From: Magnetospirillum sp. UT-4 | GTDB taxonomy: Bacteria > Pseudomonadota > Alphaproteobacteria > Rhodospirillales > Magnetospirillaceae | Length of the DNA: 64,000 nt | Direction of reading: 5' to 3' | Assembly (NCBI RefSeq): GCF_902729435.1 | Contig: NZ_CACVCG010000042.1 | Location: forward strand, 1 to 64,000 | Part shown: positions 8,597 to 17,676 of the stretch, one piece after another | Layout of the letters: each line of letters starts with the position of its first letter | Numbering within the stretch: position 1 is the first letter of the stretch | The notes under the pieces: generated by a model | Databases searched by the model: none | Told to the model about the DNA's origin: nothing | Seen by the model: the letters and a program-made list of their open reading frames with translations, nothing else | Program-made: the position numbers and the translations under genes

Positions 8597-10441
8597 TCAG
8601 GCCTCGTCGGCCAGGTTCCAGGTGGCGGGCGAGCGCCACAGGCGGGACTTCAGGAGTTCGCGCAGGTAGATGAACTCCTTGGGCAGGCGGTCGAGGAACT
8701 TGTCGAACAGTTCCTCCTGGCTGCGGGCCTCGGCGATGCCGGCCTCGCGGTCGATGCTCATCAGCTCCTGGAACTTGTCCTTGGGGTAGTCCAGGCCGTC
8801 CCACGGGATGTCGTCGTAGGTGGGGACCATGCCGAACGGGCTTTCGATGCCCGGGGCGCGGCCGTGCACGCGATCGACGATCCACGTCAGCACCCGCATG
8901 TTCTCGCCGAAGCCCGGCCACATGAACTTGCCGTTCGAATCCTTGCGGAACCAGTTGACCCGGAAGATCGGCGGCGGGTTGTTGACGGTGCGGCCCATGG
9001 AGAGCCAGTGGTTGAAGTAGTCGGCCATGTTGTAGCCGCAGAACGGCAGCATGGCGAAGGGATCGCGGCGGATGGCGGCCTGGCCGACGGCGGCGGCGGT
9101 GGCCTCGGAGCCCATGGTGGCGGCCAGATAGACGCCGTGCGCCCAGTTGAACGACTGGTACACCAGCGGCATGGTCTTGGACAGCCGGCCGCCGAAGATG
9201 AAGGCCGAGATGGGCACGCCGGCCGGGTTCTCCCAATCGGGATCGACGGTCGGGCACTGGCCCACCGGGGCGGTGAAGCGGGCATTGGGATGGGCCGCCG
9301 GCTCGGTCGAGTCGGGGGTCCAGTCGCGGCCCTTCCAGTCGATCAGGTGGGCCGGCTTGTCCGCGGTCATGCCCTCCCACCAGACGTCGCCGTCATCGGT
9401 CAGCGCCACGTTGGTGAAGATGGAGTTGGAGGCGCAGGCCGCCATGGCGTTGGCGTTGGTGTCGGCCCCGGTGCCGGGGGCGACGCCGAAGAACCCGGCT
9501 TCCGGGTTGATGGCGTAGAACCTGCCGTCGGCGCCCGGCTTGATCCAGGCGATGTCGTCGCCGACGGTCCAGATCTTCCAGCCGTCGAAGCCCTTGGGCG
9601 GCTGCAGCATGGCGAAGTTGGTCTTGCCGCAGGCGCTGGGGAAGGCGGCGGCGACGTAGGTCTTCTCGCCCGCCGGGTTCTCGACACCGACGATCAGCAT
9701 GTGCTCGGCCAGCCAGCCCTCGTCGCGGGCCATGGTCGAGGCGATGCGCAGCGCGAAGCACTTCTTGCCCAAGAGCGCGTTGCCGCCGTAGCCCGAGCCG
9801 AACGACCAGATGGTGCGGGTCTCGGGGAAGTGGCTGATGGTGATGTTGTCAGGGTTGCACGGCCACGCCACGTCCTTCTCGCCGGGCGCCAGCGGCTTGC
9901 CCACCGAGTGGACGCAGCGCACGAAATCGCCGTCCTTGGCGATCAGGTCCAGCACCTTCTGGCCCATGCGGGTCATGATCCGCATGTTGGTGCAGACATA
10001 GGGGGAATCGGTGATCTCGACGCCGATATGGGCGATGTCCGAGCCCAGCGGCCCCATGGAGAACGGCACCACGTACATGGTGCGCCCCGTCATGCAGCCG
10101 TCGTAGAGCGCCTCCATGCGCGTCTTCATCTCGCGCGGGTCGACCCAGTTGTTGGTGGGGCCGGCGTCGTCCTTGTTGTGGCAGCAGATGAAGGTGCGGT
10201 CCTCGACGCGGGCGACGTCGCGCGGGTCCGAGCGGCAGTAATACGAGTTCGGGCGCTTGGCGGGGTTCAGCTTGGTCATGGTGCCGCCGGCGACCATCAG
10301 CTCGCACAGGGCGTCGTATTCGGCCTCGGAGCCGTCGCAGATGTGGATGGCTTCGGGCTTGCACAGCCGCGCCATCTCGTCGATCCACGCCAGCAGGTTG
10401 GCGTTGATGGTCGTCCCGCCGGGGATACCGAGTTTGCTCAT
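8597..10441 (-). CDS. pckG: Phosphoenolpyruvate carboxykinase (GTP)
   Basis: The protein has 614 residues, the length of GTP-dependent PEPCK; ATP-type enzymes are about 540. It converts oxaloacetate to PEP for gluconeogenesis. The signature [13 protein letters not shown], with the reactive cysteine in the P-loop, marks the GTP family. [12 protein letters not shown] and the [16 protein letters not shown] region also fit. Start ATG 10441 begins MSKLGIPGG; the frame upstream is shadow. Alphaproteobacterial genomes usually carry the ATP-type pckA beside chvI, so a GTP-type enzyme here looks like replacement by a non-homologous isoenzyme, which I infer. An inverted repeat GAGTCCG-CGGACTC lies upstream near 10474-10490 in the promoter region. 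Confidence 0.95.
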   Translation of the reverse strand: MSKLGIPGGTTINANLLAWIDEMARLCKPEAIHICDGSEAEYDALCELMVAGGTMTKLNPAKRPNSYYCRSDPRDVARVEDRTFICCHNKDDAGPTNNWVDPREMKTRMEALYDGCMTGRTMYVVPFSMGPLGSDIAHIGVEITDSPYVCTNMRIMTRMGQKVLDLIAKDGDFVRCVHSVGKPLAPGEKDVAWPCNPDNITISHFPETRTIWSFGSGYGGNALLGKKCFALRIASTMARDEGWLAEHMLIVGVENPAGEKTYVAAAFPSACGKTNFAMLQPPKGFDGWKIWTVGDDIAWIKPGADGRFYAINPEAGFFGVAPGTGADTNANAMAACASNSIFTNVALTDDGDVWWEGMTADKPAHLIDWKGRDWTPDSTEPAAHPNARFTAPVGQCPTVDPDWENPAGVPISAFIFGGRLSKTMPLVYQSFNWAHGVYLAATMGSEATAAAVGQAAIRRDPFAMLPFCGYNMADYFNHWLSMGRTVNNPPPIFRVNWFRKDSNGKFMWPGFGENMRVLTWIVDRVHGRAPGIESPFGMVPTYDDIPWDGLDYPKDKFQELMSIDREAGIAEARSQEELFDKFLDRLPKEFIYLRELLKSRLWRSPATWNLADEA

Positions 10442-10566
10442 GTCCGCTGTCTCCGTCCCTTGCGAAGGGTGTCGCCGAGTCCGCCGGACTCGAATGAGGA
10501 GGCCGAAGATAACGGCGAAGTGGACCCGGGGCAATGCCTTTGCCGTGCCGTTACCGCCCCGAAAGT

Positions 10567-11310
10567 CTAGGTCTGGGCTCCACCCCGGGCGAGGGCGATC
10601 AGCGCCGCCTTGGCCGCCTCCGCCCCCTCCGCCGGGGCGGGGAAGGCGATGCGCAGGAACCGCTCCTCCCGGGTAAGGTCGATGCCGTCGGGGTCCAGCC
10701 CGGCCAGGTGCCAGCCGCTCCCCTCGGCGCCACCATGGACCCGGGCGATGCGATCGACGGAATCGGCGTGGTGGTCGTTCATGTGCGCCAGCATGTCCGC
10801 TTCGGCCGCCGCCAGGTCCGCCACTGCCGGGGACAGGCCGAAGGGGGCGTCGAACCACACCGCGCGGGCGAAGCCGCCGACGAAATGGGCCCGCTCGGGC
10901 TCCACCCGCCAGAACCCGAAATCGCCGAAATCGGCGTACATGGCCGCCCCCGGATGGCGGGCCAGGAAGCGGGCCTTGAGGCGGGGATCGTCGCTGCGGG
11001 CGGCCCGCCCGGTCAGGGTGACGCGCGGCCCGGTCTGCGGATTGGGATGGCCGTCGGTGCCGTCGAACAGCAGCGACACGCGGGCATCGGCGGCGATGTT
11101 GCGGCTGTGGTCGGCCAGGCCCGACAGCAGCAGGATGGGGGCGAAATCGTGGTCCAGCGCCACCGTCACCAGCGAGGCATAGGGGGCGCCGCCGGACTCG
11201 GCCAGCACGGTGGCCAGCGCCGCCTTGCGCGCGGCGCGGGCGACCTGGCGCAGCGCCCGGCGATTGTCGGCGGGCAATTGACCGGGATCATGCGCGGCGG
11301 ACTGGTTCAT
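10567..11310 (-). CDS. HugZ-like pyridoxamine 5'-phosphate oxidase fold protein
   Basis: The protein has 247 residues. It has an N-terminal split-barrel flavin/heme-binding domain (about 18-150) with [22 protein letters not shown], followed by a C-terminal DUF2470-like domain containing [14 protein letters not shown]. This two-domain layout is found in HugZ-type heme utilization proteins and in a larger set of proteins of uncertain substrate. The start chosen is ATG 11310 ([10 protein letters not shown]). It is divergent from the copper chaperone gene with about 40 bp between starts. No neighbouring heme uptake genes are present, so a heme role is only a possibility. Confidence 0.82.
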   Translation of the reverse strand: MNQSAAHDPGQLPADNRRALRQVARAARKAALATVLAESGGAPYASLVTVALDHDFAPILLLSGLADHSRNIAADARVSLLFDGTDGHPNPQTGPRVTLTGRAARSDDPRLKARFLARHPGAAMYADFGDFGFWRVEPERAHFVGGFARAVWFDAPFGLSPAVADLAAAEADMLAHMNDHHADSVDRIARVHGGAEGSGWHLAGLDPDGIDLTREERFLRIAFPAPAEGAEAAKAALIALARGGAQT

Positions 11311-11350
11311 GGCATCATCCGGCTGGTGACAGGAAAAGGGATTTTCGCAG

Positions 11351-11929
11351 ATGAGACACCGCGTGGGAATGCTCGCTTTCGCATTGGCCCTGTTGGCAGC
11401 GCCGGCCTTGGCCGGCCCCGCCTTTGCCGGAAACGCCGGCGAACCCACCATCGAGGTCACCGGCGCCTGGGCGCGGGCGACGCCGCCCAGGCCGCCCATC
11501 GGCGGCGCCTACCTGTCCATCCGCAATCGCGGCGAGGCGCCGGACCGGCTGGTGGGGGCGGACTCGCCGGTGGCCAAGACGGCGGAACTGCACGCCCATG
11601 TCCGCAACGGCGAGGTGCTGTCCATGGTGGCGCTGGCCGACGTGGAAATCCGCCCCGGCCAGACCGTGGAATTCGCTCCCGGCGGCCTGCACGTCATGCT
11701 GATGGGGCTGTCGGCGCCGCTGAAGGCCGGCAGCGTCTTCCCCCTGACCCTGCGCTTCGCCAAGGCCGGGGCGGTGACGGTCGAGGTCGCGGTCCGCCCC
11801 ATCGGCGCCGCTGGACCCGAGGCCATGGCCCCCGACGGCATGGTGCACGACCCGGCCATGCACCAGCAGCACATGGCCGATCCCGCCCATCGCGAGATGC
11901 ACGAAAGCATGCATGGACCCGGACAATAG
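11351..11929 (+). CDS. Periplasmic copper chaperone, PCuAC family
   Basis: The protein has 192 residues and a signal peptide ending at about LAGPAFA (residue 26). The PCuAC copper site H-X10-M-X21-H-X-M is intact: H81, M92, H114 and M116. The family delivers Cu(I) to the CuA centre of cytochrome oxidase in the periplasm. The C-terminal 40 residues are rich in Met and His (for example HDPAMHQQHMADPAH), a tail expected to bind additional copper. No oxidase genes lie nearby. The gene is single and is followed by a hairpin at 11940-11963. Confidence 0.9.
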   Translation: MRHRVGMLAFALALLAAPALAGPAFAGNAGEPTIEVTGAWARATPPRPPIGGAYLSIRNRGEAPDRLVGADSPVAKTAELHAHVRNGEVLSMVALADVEIRPGQTVEFAPGGLHVMLMGLSAPLKAGSVFPLTLRFAKAGAVTVEVAVRPIGAAGPEAMAPDGMVHDPAMHQQHMADPAHREMHESMHGPGQ

Positions 11930-12307
11930 CGGGAACCAACCCTCGCCCGCCTGCGGGCGAGGGAATGTGTCGCCGCGGACCCGGAAAATAGTCGCCCCCC
12001 TTCCCGGGGGGGGGCTGGGAAGGGGGGCTGAAGGCCGGAACGGCTTGGGGGGGGGCTGGGGGGCCGTTCCGACTGAGGCCTAATATGACATCACATTGAG
12101 AATGAATTTCATGTGCCATGTGAGCGGCTGTGCGCATTTTTGTGAAAACGGTGTGAATGGCGGTCGATTTTCGCCCCATTGGCCCCGGCGCCAATTTCGC
12201 CACAATGGGGGGCCAGATTCCGCAATGGGAGTATCCCGCCCCCGCGGGCTTGCCAGCTCTTTCCGATTCGGTAACCCTTTGGTGGCCGTCTCTTCGGGAG
12301 TAGATTC
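11930..12307. other. Intergenic region with hairpin and G-tracts before chvI
   Basis: This 378-bp gap has no gene. A perfect 10-bp stem (CCCTCGCCCG / CGGGCGAGGG, 11940-11963) follows the copper chaperone gene and lacks a T-run. From 11999 to 12062 the plus strand carries several G-runs of six to nine bases. The section 12080-12300 is more AT-rich and must contain the chvI promoter, including TTTTTGTGAAAA near 12138-12149. Confidence 0.55.
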
Positions 12308-13006
12308 GTGGTGCACACAATTGCCCTGGTCGATGACGACCGCAACATCCTGACTTCGGTTTCCATGGCGCTGGAGGCCGAGGGCTTCAAGGTGCGTACC
12401 TACACCGACGGCGCCGAGGCCCTGCGCGGGCTGGCGGCGCAGCCGTCGGACCTGGCGGTGCTCGACATCAAGATGCCGCGCATGGACGGCATGGAGCTGC
12501 TGCAGCGCCTGCGCAAGAACTCGGCCATCCCGGTGATCTTCCTCACCTCCAAGGACGACGAGGTGGACGAGCTGATGGGCCTGCGCATGGGCGCCGACGA
12601 CTACATCAAGAAGCCGTTCTCGCAGAAGCTGCTGATCGAACGCATCCGCGCCCTGCTGCGCCGCCTGGAGATGGCCGACGGCAGCGAGCCGGCGGCGGGC
12701 TCGACCCTGGTGCGCGGCGAGCTGGTGCTTGATCCCGGCCGCCACGTCTGCACCTGGAAGGGGCAGAAGGTGGATCTCACCGTCACCGAGTTCCTGATCC
12801 TCAAGTCGCTGGCCAGCCGGCCGGGGCACGTCAAGAACCGCGACCAGCTGATCGACGCCGCCTATGGCGAGCACATCTACGTCGACGACCGCACCATCGA
12901 CAGCCACATCAAGCGGCTGCGCAAGAAGTTCCGCGAGGTCGACGACAGCTTCGGCCATATCGAGACCCTGTACGGCGTGGGCTACCGCTACCGTGACGAA
13001 GCCTGA
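12308..13006 (+). CDS. chvI: Response regulator ChvI, OmpR family
   Basis: The protein has 232 residues. The receiver domain covers residues 3-120, with acidic pocket DDD at 9-11, phospho-acceptor D53 in [10 protein letters not shown] and the switch lysine in YIKKPF. An OmpR/PhoB winged helix follows at about 135-230. ChvI homologues control envelope, exopolysaccharide, acid and carbon responses in alphaproteobacteria. The opening [22 protein letters not shown] is close to that of rhizobial ChvI. The start is GTG 12308 or GTG 12311, both 6-10 bp after a GGGAG site. It overlaps or abuts chvG, placing both in one transcript. Its position beside the PTS cluster is ancestral in alphaproteobacteria. 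Confidence 0.94.
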   Translation: MVHTIALVDDDRNILTSVSMALEAEGFKVRTYTDGAEALRGLAAQPSDLAVLDIKMPRMDGMELLQRLRKNSAIPVIFLTSKDDEVDELMGLRMGADDYIKKPFSQKLLIERIRALLRRLEMADGSEPAAGSTLVRGELVLDPGRHVCTWKGQKVDLTVTEFLILKSLASRPGHVKNRDQLIDAAYGEHIYVDDRTIDSHIKRLRKKFREVDDSFGHIETLYGVGYRYRDEA

Positions 13007-13010
13007 GGCC

Positions 13011-14603
13011 ATGCCTCGGCGCCGTCGCAAGTGGCGGCCGCTGGGCTCGCCGCTGACCCGGCGCATCCTGGCGGTCAACCTGATCGCGCCGGTGCTGCTG
13101 GTGGCCGGGCTGCTCTATCTCGACCGCTACAAGCAGGGCCTGATCCGCGCCGAGCTGGCCGGCCTCGCCACCCAGGCCGAGATGGTCGCCGGCGCGGTGG
13201 GCGAGGGCGCGGTCAGCGAACAGGCCATGGGTTTCCTCGAACTCAACAACGAGCTGGCGCAGCAGATGGTGCGCCGCCTGGCCAAGCCGGCCAACCTGAG
13301 GGCACGGCTGTTCGATGCGGTGGGCGAGCTGGCGGCGGATTCGCGCTATCTGCTGTCGCCCAAGGGCAACATCCAGATCGAGGAACTGGAGCAGCTGGCC
13401 GGCCGCGGCTGGCGGGCGCGCCTGTCGGGGGTGTGGGACCGGCTCACCACCTGGATGCCCGAGGACGAAAGCCTGCCCCTCTACAGCGAATCCCTGCAGC
13501 AGCGCGCCGACCATTATCCCGAGGTCATGGCCGCCCTGGCCGGGCGGGTCGAGACCGGCGTGCGGGCGCGCAATGGCGGCGGCATCGTGCTGTCGGTGGC
13601 GGTGCCGGTGCAGCGCTACAAGCAGGTGGTCGGCGCGCTGATGGTCAGCCATGACGGCCGCAACGTCGCCCGCTCGCTGTTCCAGGTCCGCCTCGCCATC
13701 CTGCAGGTCTTCGCGGTGGCCCTGGCCATCACCATCGGCCTGTCGCTGTACATGGCCGGCACCATCGCCCGCCCGATCCGCCGGCTGGCGGTGGCGGCCG
13801 AGCAGGTGCGCCACGGCCATGGGCGGCGCCACCGCATTCCCGACTTCTCGGACCGCCACGACGAGATCGGCGAGCTGTCGCTGGCGCTGAAGGAGATGAC
13901 CGAGGCGCTGTGGACCCGCATGGATGCCATCGAGCGCTTCGCCGCCGACGTCGCCCACGAGATCAAGAACCCGCTGACCAGCGTGCGCTCGGCGGTGGAG
14001 ACGGCGGCCAGGGTCAGCGATCCGGCGCAGCAGCGCAAATTGCTGGCCATCGTCCAGGACGACGTCGAACGCCTCAACCGCCTGATCACCGACATCTCTG
14101 ACGCCTCGCGGGTGGACGCCGAGATGAGCCGCGCCGAGACCGAGCCGGTGCCGGTGCGCGCCATGGTCGAGACCCTGGGCGAAATCTACCGCGCCACCGC
14201 CGAAGAGGATGGCCCCCGCTTCGTGGTCGAGGTCCCGGCCAACGGCGATCCGCTGGTGGTCCAGGGCATCGAGGGCCGGCTGGTGCAGGTGCTGCGCAAC
14301 CTGATCGGCAACGCGGTGTCGTTCAGCCCCGAGGGCGGCACCATCCGCCTGGTCGCCGAGCGCGAGGGCAAGTATGTGCGCGTCAGTGTCGAGGATGACG
14401 GTCCCGGCATCCCAGAGGGCAAACTGGAGGCGGTGTTCGAACGCTTCTACAGCGAACGGCCCGAGGCCGAGAAGTTCGGCACACACTCAGGCTTAGGGTT
14501 GTCCATCAGCCGCCAGATCGTCACCGCCCTGGGCGGCCTGATCTGGGCCGAGAACATGCCGAAGGGCGGGACCCGACTGGTGGTCAAGCTGCCGGCGGGA
14601 TGA
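13011..14603 (+). CDS. chvG: Sensor histidine kinase ChvG
   Basis: The protein has 530 residues. A basic N-terminus precedes TM1 (about 19-38). A periplasmic stimulus-sensing domain runs to about residue 225, then come TM2 and a HAMP domain. HisKA has H316 in ADVAHEIKNPL, and HATPase_c carries the N, G1 (EDDGPGIP), F and G2 (HSGLGLSIS) boxes. It should phosphorylate ChvI at the inner membrane. In related bacteria ExoR inhibits ChvG, but no exoR is in this window. I chose ATG 13011 just after the chvI stop. A GTG at 12993 inside chvI would add six residues and is possible, because the ATG has a poorly spaced Shine-Dalgarno site. Confidence 0.92.
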   Translation: MPRRRRKWRPLGSPLTRRILAVNLIAPVLLVAGLLYLDRYKQGLIRAELAGLATQAEMVAGAVGEGAVSEQAMGFLELNNELAQQMVRRLAKPANLRARLFDAVGELAADSRYLLSPKGNIQIEELEQLAGRGWRARLSGVWDRLTTWMPEDESLPLYSESLQQRADHYPEVMAALAGRVETGVRARNGGGIVLSVAVPVQRYKQVVGALMVSHDGRNVARSLFQVRLAILQVFAVALAITIGLSLYMAGTIARPIRRLAVAAEQVRHGHGRRHRIPDFSDRHDEIGELSLALKEMTEALWTRMDAIERFAADVAHEIKNPLTSVRSAVETAARVSDPAQQRKLLAIVQDDVERLNRLITDISDASRVDAEMSRAETEPVPVRAMVETLGEIYRATAEEDGPRFVVEVPANGDPLVVQGIEGRLVQVLRNLIGNAVSFSPEGGTIRLVAEREGKYVRVSVEDDGPGIPEGKLEAVFERFYSERPEAEKFGTHSGLGLSISRQIVTALGGLIWAENMPKGGTRLVVKLPAG

Positions 14604-15035
14604 GGGGGGGCTTCCGGCCAGTCCGCCCGTCATCTGGAATTGGACAAGCATCGTAGCCATTCTTACATATCTTAATTTATTTTCACTTGAAAATATGCCG
14701 TGAAACATAGTTTCGACCGTGGGCTTTCCTGATACAGTATTCACGGAAAATTCCTGGCAACCGACCTGCTGATGTGTGTGGCATGGTTATGAACAGGGTT
14801 ATCCACATATTTCACATGGCTATATCGCTAGAAAATTTTCACATCCTGCTGCGCGGTCTCGCCCTGAGTCGAGGCCGGGCGGGCGGCGATTTCCGGCCCG
14901 GGGGGGCGCTGTTGGGGCGTGGCGTTACAACTTGAAATGTTTGCGGCACGGAAGATATTCGGCTATGGTCGAAATCCGGCGCCGATTCATCGGTGGGGTG
15001 AATGGTGGCGCCCGGGGTGGTGCCGAGAGGTGCGT
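14604..15035. other. AT-rich intergenic region with a DnaA-box match and palindromes
   Basis: No gene is seen in this 432-bp gap. The stretch 14640-14850 is conspicuously AT-rich for this genome. It holds a perfect consensus DnaA box TTATCCACA at 14799-14807, the 16-bp palindrome ATTTTCA-CT-TGAAAAT at 14679-14694, GAAAC-ATA-GTTTC near 14702-14714 and GAAAATTTTC at 14831-14840. From 14850 on it is GC-rich again. It may be a regulatory region for the genes at 15036 and 15303. Confidence 0.5.
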
Positions 15036-15296
15036 ATGGTAGAATTGGTTGTCCGGCGGTTAAGTGTGGGCAAGGTTTCCCGGGCGAGGACACCTGATGC
15101 CGGGAGTGGGGTCATTCTGCCCTCCTCCGATGCCGCGCCGCCGCCGCCACGGACCCTGACCGCAAAACAGCAGGCCGATCTCGCCGCCATTGACGACGAT
15201 GTCGCCCGCATGGTCAAGGAACTGCCGTCCATGGACCGCGGTCAGGCCCTGAAGTATGCCACCGCCCGGCTCAAGAAGGGCGCCTCAAAGGCCTGA
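15036..15296 (+). CDS. Small protein of unknown function
   Basis: The predicted protein has 86 residues. I chose ATG 15036 because GAGAGG lies six bases upstream. The N-terminal half is basic and possibly disordered with a PPPP stretch. The C-terminal half, from LTAKQQADLAAIDDDVARM on, is predicted to be helical. No family was recognised. The gene ends six bases before the Cys-rich protein gene at 15303, so the two probably form an operon expressed from the AT-rich region upstream. A longer frame from 14919 exists but has no good ribosome binding site. Confidence 0.5.
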   Translation: MVELVVRRLSVGKVSRARTPDAGSGVILPSSDAAPPPPRTLTAKQQADLAAIDDDVARMVKELPSMDRGQALKYATARLKKGASKA

Positions 15297-15302
15297 CGCA
15301 GT

Positions 15303-15851
15303 ATGCCGTCCGTAAAGCACGAGCTCATTGCGCTCCGGCTTGCAGCCGTTGGCAAAAGAGACTTCCTGGAAATCGCCATTGACGAGTTGCGCGCGGGCAA
15401 GGTCGTCCAGGACGTCGGGCGGCGGACAGGGCTCAACCGAAAGATCGCGCTGCTGGCATCCGTATGGATGCGCCAGCCGTTCTCGACCTCGGGGCAGAGT
15501 CCGCTCAAGGTCAGCTATGCCTTGATGCTGCGCGGCATGGCGACGGTCGGACTTCCGACCCGGGATCCCCGCTGCAAGGAATGCTGGGACCTGGACGAGT
15601 GTCATCACGGCAACCTGTGCCTGGCCTTTATCATCGACCAAAAGGTCGATGCCGCGAAGGAACTGTCGGAGGATGCCATCCGCCAGTTCATGGACGGACG
15701 CCAGAACGACCTGGACGCCCATATCGTGGCGGTCGCGGAGAGACTTCATCGGTACCGCGAATACGCCCGGACCAATTTGGCGCGCAAGCGGCCCTCCACC
15801 CGCTCGCTGCTTGACCGAATTCTCGGATGGGGAGGTTCGCGCCGCCACTAA
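15303..15851 (+). CDS. Unknown protein with a cysteine cluster
   Basis: The protein has 182 residues and no signal peptide or membrane helix. A compact motif CKECWDLDECHHGNLC at about residues 98-113 offers four cysteines and two histidines, which could bind zinc or an iron-sulfur cluster. The regions before and after are mostly helical, with a basic C-terminus (RTNLARKRPSTRSLL). The pattern VVQDVGRRTGLNRKIALLA near residues 38-56 resembles a helix-turn-helix, but I do not assign it. It follows the small gene at 15036 with a six-base gap and precedes hprK by 61 bp. No family was recognised. Confidence 0.55.
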   Translation: MPSVKHELIALRLAAVGKRDFLEIAIDELRAGKVVQDVGRRTGLNRKIALLASVWMRQPFSTSGQSPLKVSYALMLRGMATVGLPTRDPRCKECWDLDECHHGNLCLAFIIDQKVDAAKELSEDAIRQFMDGRQNDLDAHIVAVAERLHRYREYARTNLARKRPSTRSLLDRILGWGGSRRH

Positions 15852-15912
15852 GGTCGCGACCATTCCTTCCCGCTGCCTTGACTCCCCCGCCGTCCCGCTC
15901 CACCCTCCTTTC

Positions 15913-16347
15913 ATGCAGCTGGTACACGGCACCAGTGTCGAGATCGGCGGCCATGCCGTCCTCATCCGCGGCCCCTCGGGCAGCGGCAAGTCCGACCTTG
16001 CGCTCCGGCTGATCGATCATGGCGCCACCCTGGTGGCCGACGACCGGACCGAGCTGTCGGCCGAGGGCGGGCGGCTGTTCGCCGCGTCGCCGGCCACCAT
16101 CGCCGGCATGCTGGAGGTGCGCGGGCTGGGCATCATGCGCCTGCCCCACCGCGAGCGGGCGCCGCTGGCCCTGGTCATCGATCTGGTCGCCGCCGAGCGG
16201 GTCGAGCGCCTGCCCGAGCCGGTCGCCACAGCGTATCTGGGGGTGCGGGTGCCGGCCCTGGCCTTGGCCCCGTTCGAAGCCTCGGCCGCCGCCAAGGTTC
16301 GCCTTGCGATGCTTTCGGCGACAAGAGATATAATGAGCCGGCCATGA
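15913..16347 (+). CDS. hprK: HPr kinase/phosphorylase, short alphaproteobacterial form
   Basis: The protein has 144 residues, corresponding only to the C-terminal kinase domain of the 310-residue Gram-positive enzyme. The P-loop GPSGSGKS spans residues 20-27. Family hallmarks ADDRTEL and the region around EVRGLGIM are present. The enzyme phosphorylates HPr on its regulatory serine (S58 in the ptsH product here). ATG 15913 gives the usual short alphaproteobacterial product, and its stop overlaps the rapZ ATG (ATGA). The kinase is expected to link metabolic state to PTS phosphotransfer and, in relatives, to the ChvG/ChvI pathway. Confidence 0.92.
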   Translation: MQLVHGTSVEIGGHAVLIRGPSGSGKSDLALRLIDHGATLVADDRTELSAEGGRLFAASPATIAGMLEVRGLGIMRLPHRERAPLALVIDLVAAERVERLPEPVATAYLGVRVPALALAPFEASAAAKVRLAMLSATRDIMSRP

Positions 16348-17255
16348 CCGAAGCCCCTCCCGTTTCCCGCGATCCCGCGCTGCGCTCCGGCTCCGCCGGC
16401 CGGGTGGTCGTGGTCACCGGCCTGTCGGGGGCGGGCAAGACCTCGGCCCTGAAGGTGTTCGAGGACATGGGCTACGAGGCGGTGGACAATCTGCCGGTCA
16501 CCCTGCTCGACAGCCTGGTCAAGCCGGGCGGCGGGCTGAAGCGGCCGCTGGCGGTGGGCATCGACATCCGCAGCCGCGATTTCGGGGTCGAGCCGGTGCT
16601 GGCCGAGATCGACAAGCTGATGGCCGGGGCCGACCTCGATCTGCGTCTGCTGTTCCTCGATTGCGAGGACGAAGTGCTGCGCCGGCGCTTCACCGAGACC
16701 CGGCGGCGCCATCCGCTGGCCGCCGACCGGCCGCTGATCGACGGCATCCGCCACGAACGTGCCCTGGTTTCGCCCTTGAAGCGCCGCTCGGATGTGGTGT
16801 TCGATACCTCGAGCCTGGCGCCCGGCGAATTCAAGCGGGTGCTGTCGGGCTATTTCGGGCTCGACACGGACAAGGACCTGCTGGTGTTCGTCACCTCCTT
16901 CGCCTACCGCAACGGGCTGCCGCGCGAGGCCGACCTGGTGTTCGACGCCCGCTTCCTCGCCAATCCCCATTACGTGCCGGAGCTGAAGCCGCTGACCGGG
17001 CGCGATCCCGGCGTCGCCGCGTTCGTTTCCGCCGATGCGGTCTTCCCGGCCTTCATGGATTCCCTCACCGGCCTGCTGGCGCCGCTGCTGCCGCGCTTCG
17101 CCGCCGAGGGCAAGAGCTACCTGACCATCGCCGTGGGCTGCACCGGCGGACGCCATCGCTCGGTGTTCGTCGCCGAGCGGCTGGCGGCATGGCTGCGGGA
17201 CCAGGGGGCCCGCGTCGAGCTCAGGCACCGCGAGCTCGAGGAGGGGGGAGCATGA
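16344..17255 (+). CDS. rapZ: RNase adapter RapZ
   Basis: The protein has 303 residues. Walker A GLSGAGKT is at residues 26-33. The C-terminal domain contains the conserved VGCTGGRHRSVFVAERLA segment that in E. coli RapZ forms the RNA- and metabolite-binding site. In enterobacteria RapZ guides RNase E to the GlmZ sRNA and senses glucosamine-6-phosphate. In alphaproteobacteria the partner RNA is not established. The ATG overlaps the hprK stop. The gene lies inside the PTS cluster, as in most Proteobacteria, where it is often next to ptsN or hprK. Confidence 0.94.
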   Translation: MTEAPPVSRDPALRSGSAGRVVVVTGLSGAGKTSALKVFEDMGYEAVDNLPVTLLDSLVKPGGGLKRPLAVGIDIRSRDFGVEPVLAEIDKLMAGADLDLRLLFLDCEDEVLRRRFTETRRRHPLAADRPLIDGIRHERALVSPLKRRSDVVFDTSSLAPGEFKRVLSGYFGLDTDKDLLVFVTSFAYRNGLPREADLVFDARFLANPHYVPELKPLTGRDPGVAAFVSADAVFPAFMDSLTGLLAPLLPRFAAEGKSYLTIAVGCTGGRHRSVFVAERLAAWLRDQGARVELRHRELEEGGA

Positions 17256-17262
17256 CAAGGGG

Positions 17263-17676
17263 ATGGCAATGATCGGACTGGTACTGGTAACCCATGGCCG
17301 CCTCGCCGACGAGCTGGTCGCCGCCATGGAGCATGTGGTCGGGCCGCAGCCCAACGTCGCCTCGGTATGCATCGGCCCCGACGACGACATGGAGCGGCGC
17401 CGCGACGACATCCTGGCCAGCGTGGCCGCCTGCGACGACGGCACCGGGGTGGTGCTGCTCACCGACATGTTCGGGGGCACGCCGTCCAACCTCGCCATCT
17501 CGATCATGGACAAGGCCCATGTGGAGGTCATCGCCGGGGTCAACCTGCCGATGCTGATCAAGCTGGCCAGCGTGCGCCACACCGAGCCGCTGATGGACGC
17601 CGTCGCCTCGGCCCAGGACGCCGGGCGCAAATACATCAACGTGGCCTCGAAGCTGCTGACCCAGGACCGCAAATGA
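17263..17676 (+). CDS. PTS EIIA component, mannose/fructose type
   Basis: The protein has 137 residues. The phosphorylation site is H11 in LVTHGRLADE. The segment TDMFGGTPSNLAI is characteristic of EIIA-Man. It accepts phosphate from HPr in the cytoplasm. No EIIB, C or D subunit is encoded nearby, so the protein probably signals rather than transports sugar, as suggested for alphaproteobacterial EIIA (PtsM/ManX). A second in-frame ATG at 17269 would remove two residues. The stop overlaps the ptsH ATG, indicating coupled translation. Confidence 0.92.
   Translation: MAMIGLVLVTHGRLADELVAAMEHVVGPQPNVASVCIGPDDDMERRRDDILASVAACDDGTGVVLLTDMFGGTPSNLAISIMDKAHVEVIAGVNLPMLIKLASVRHTEPLMDAVASAQDAGRKYINVASKLLTQDRK

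Noticed and set aside
14919-15035. N-terminal extension of the small protein at 15036
   Set aside because: The frame is open but has no ribosome binding site and covers atypical sequence; ATG 15036 has GAGAGG at good distance.
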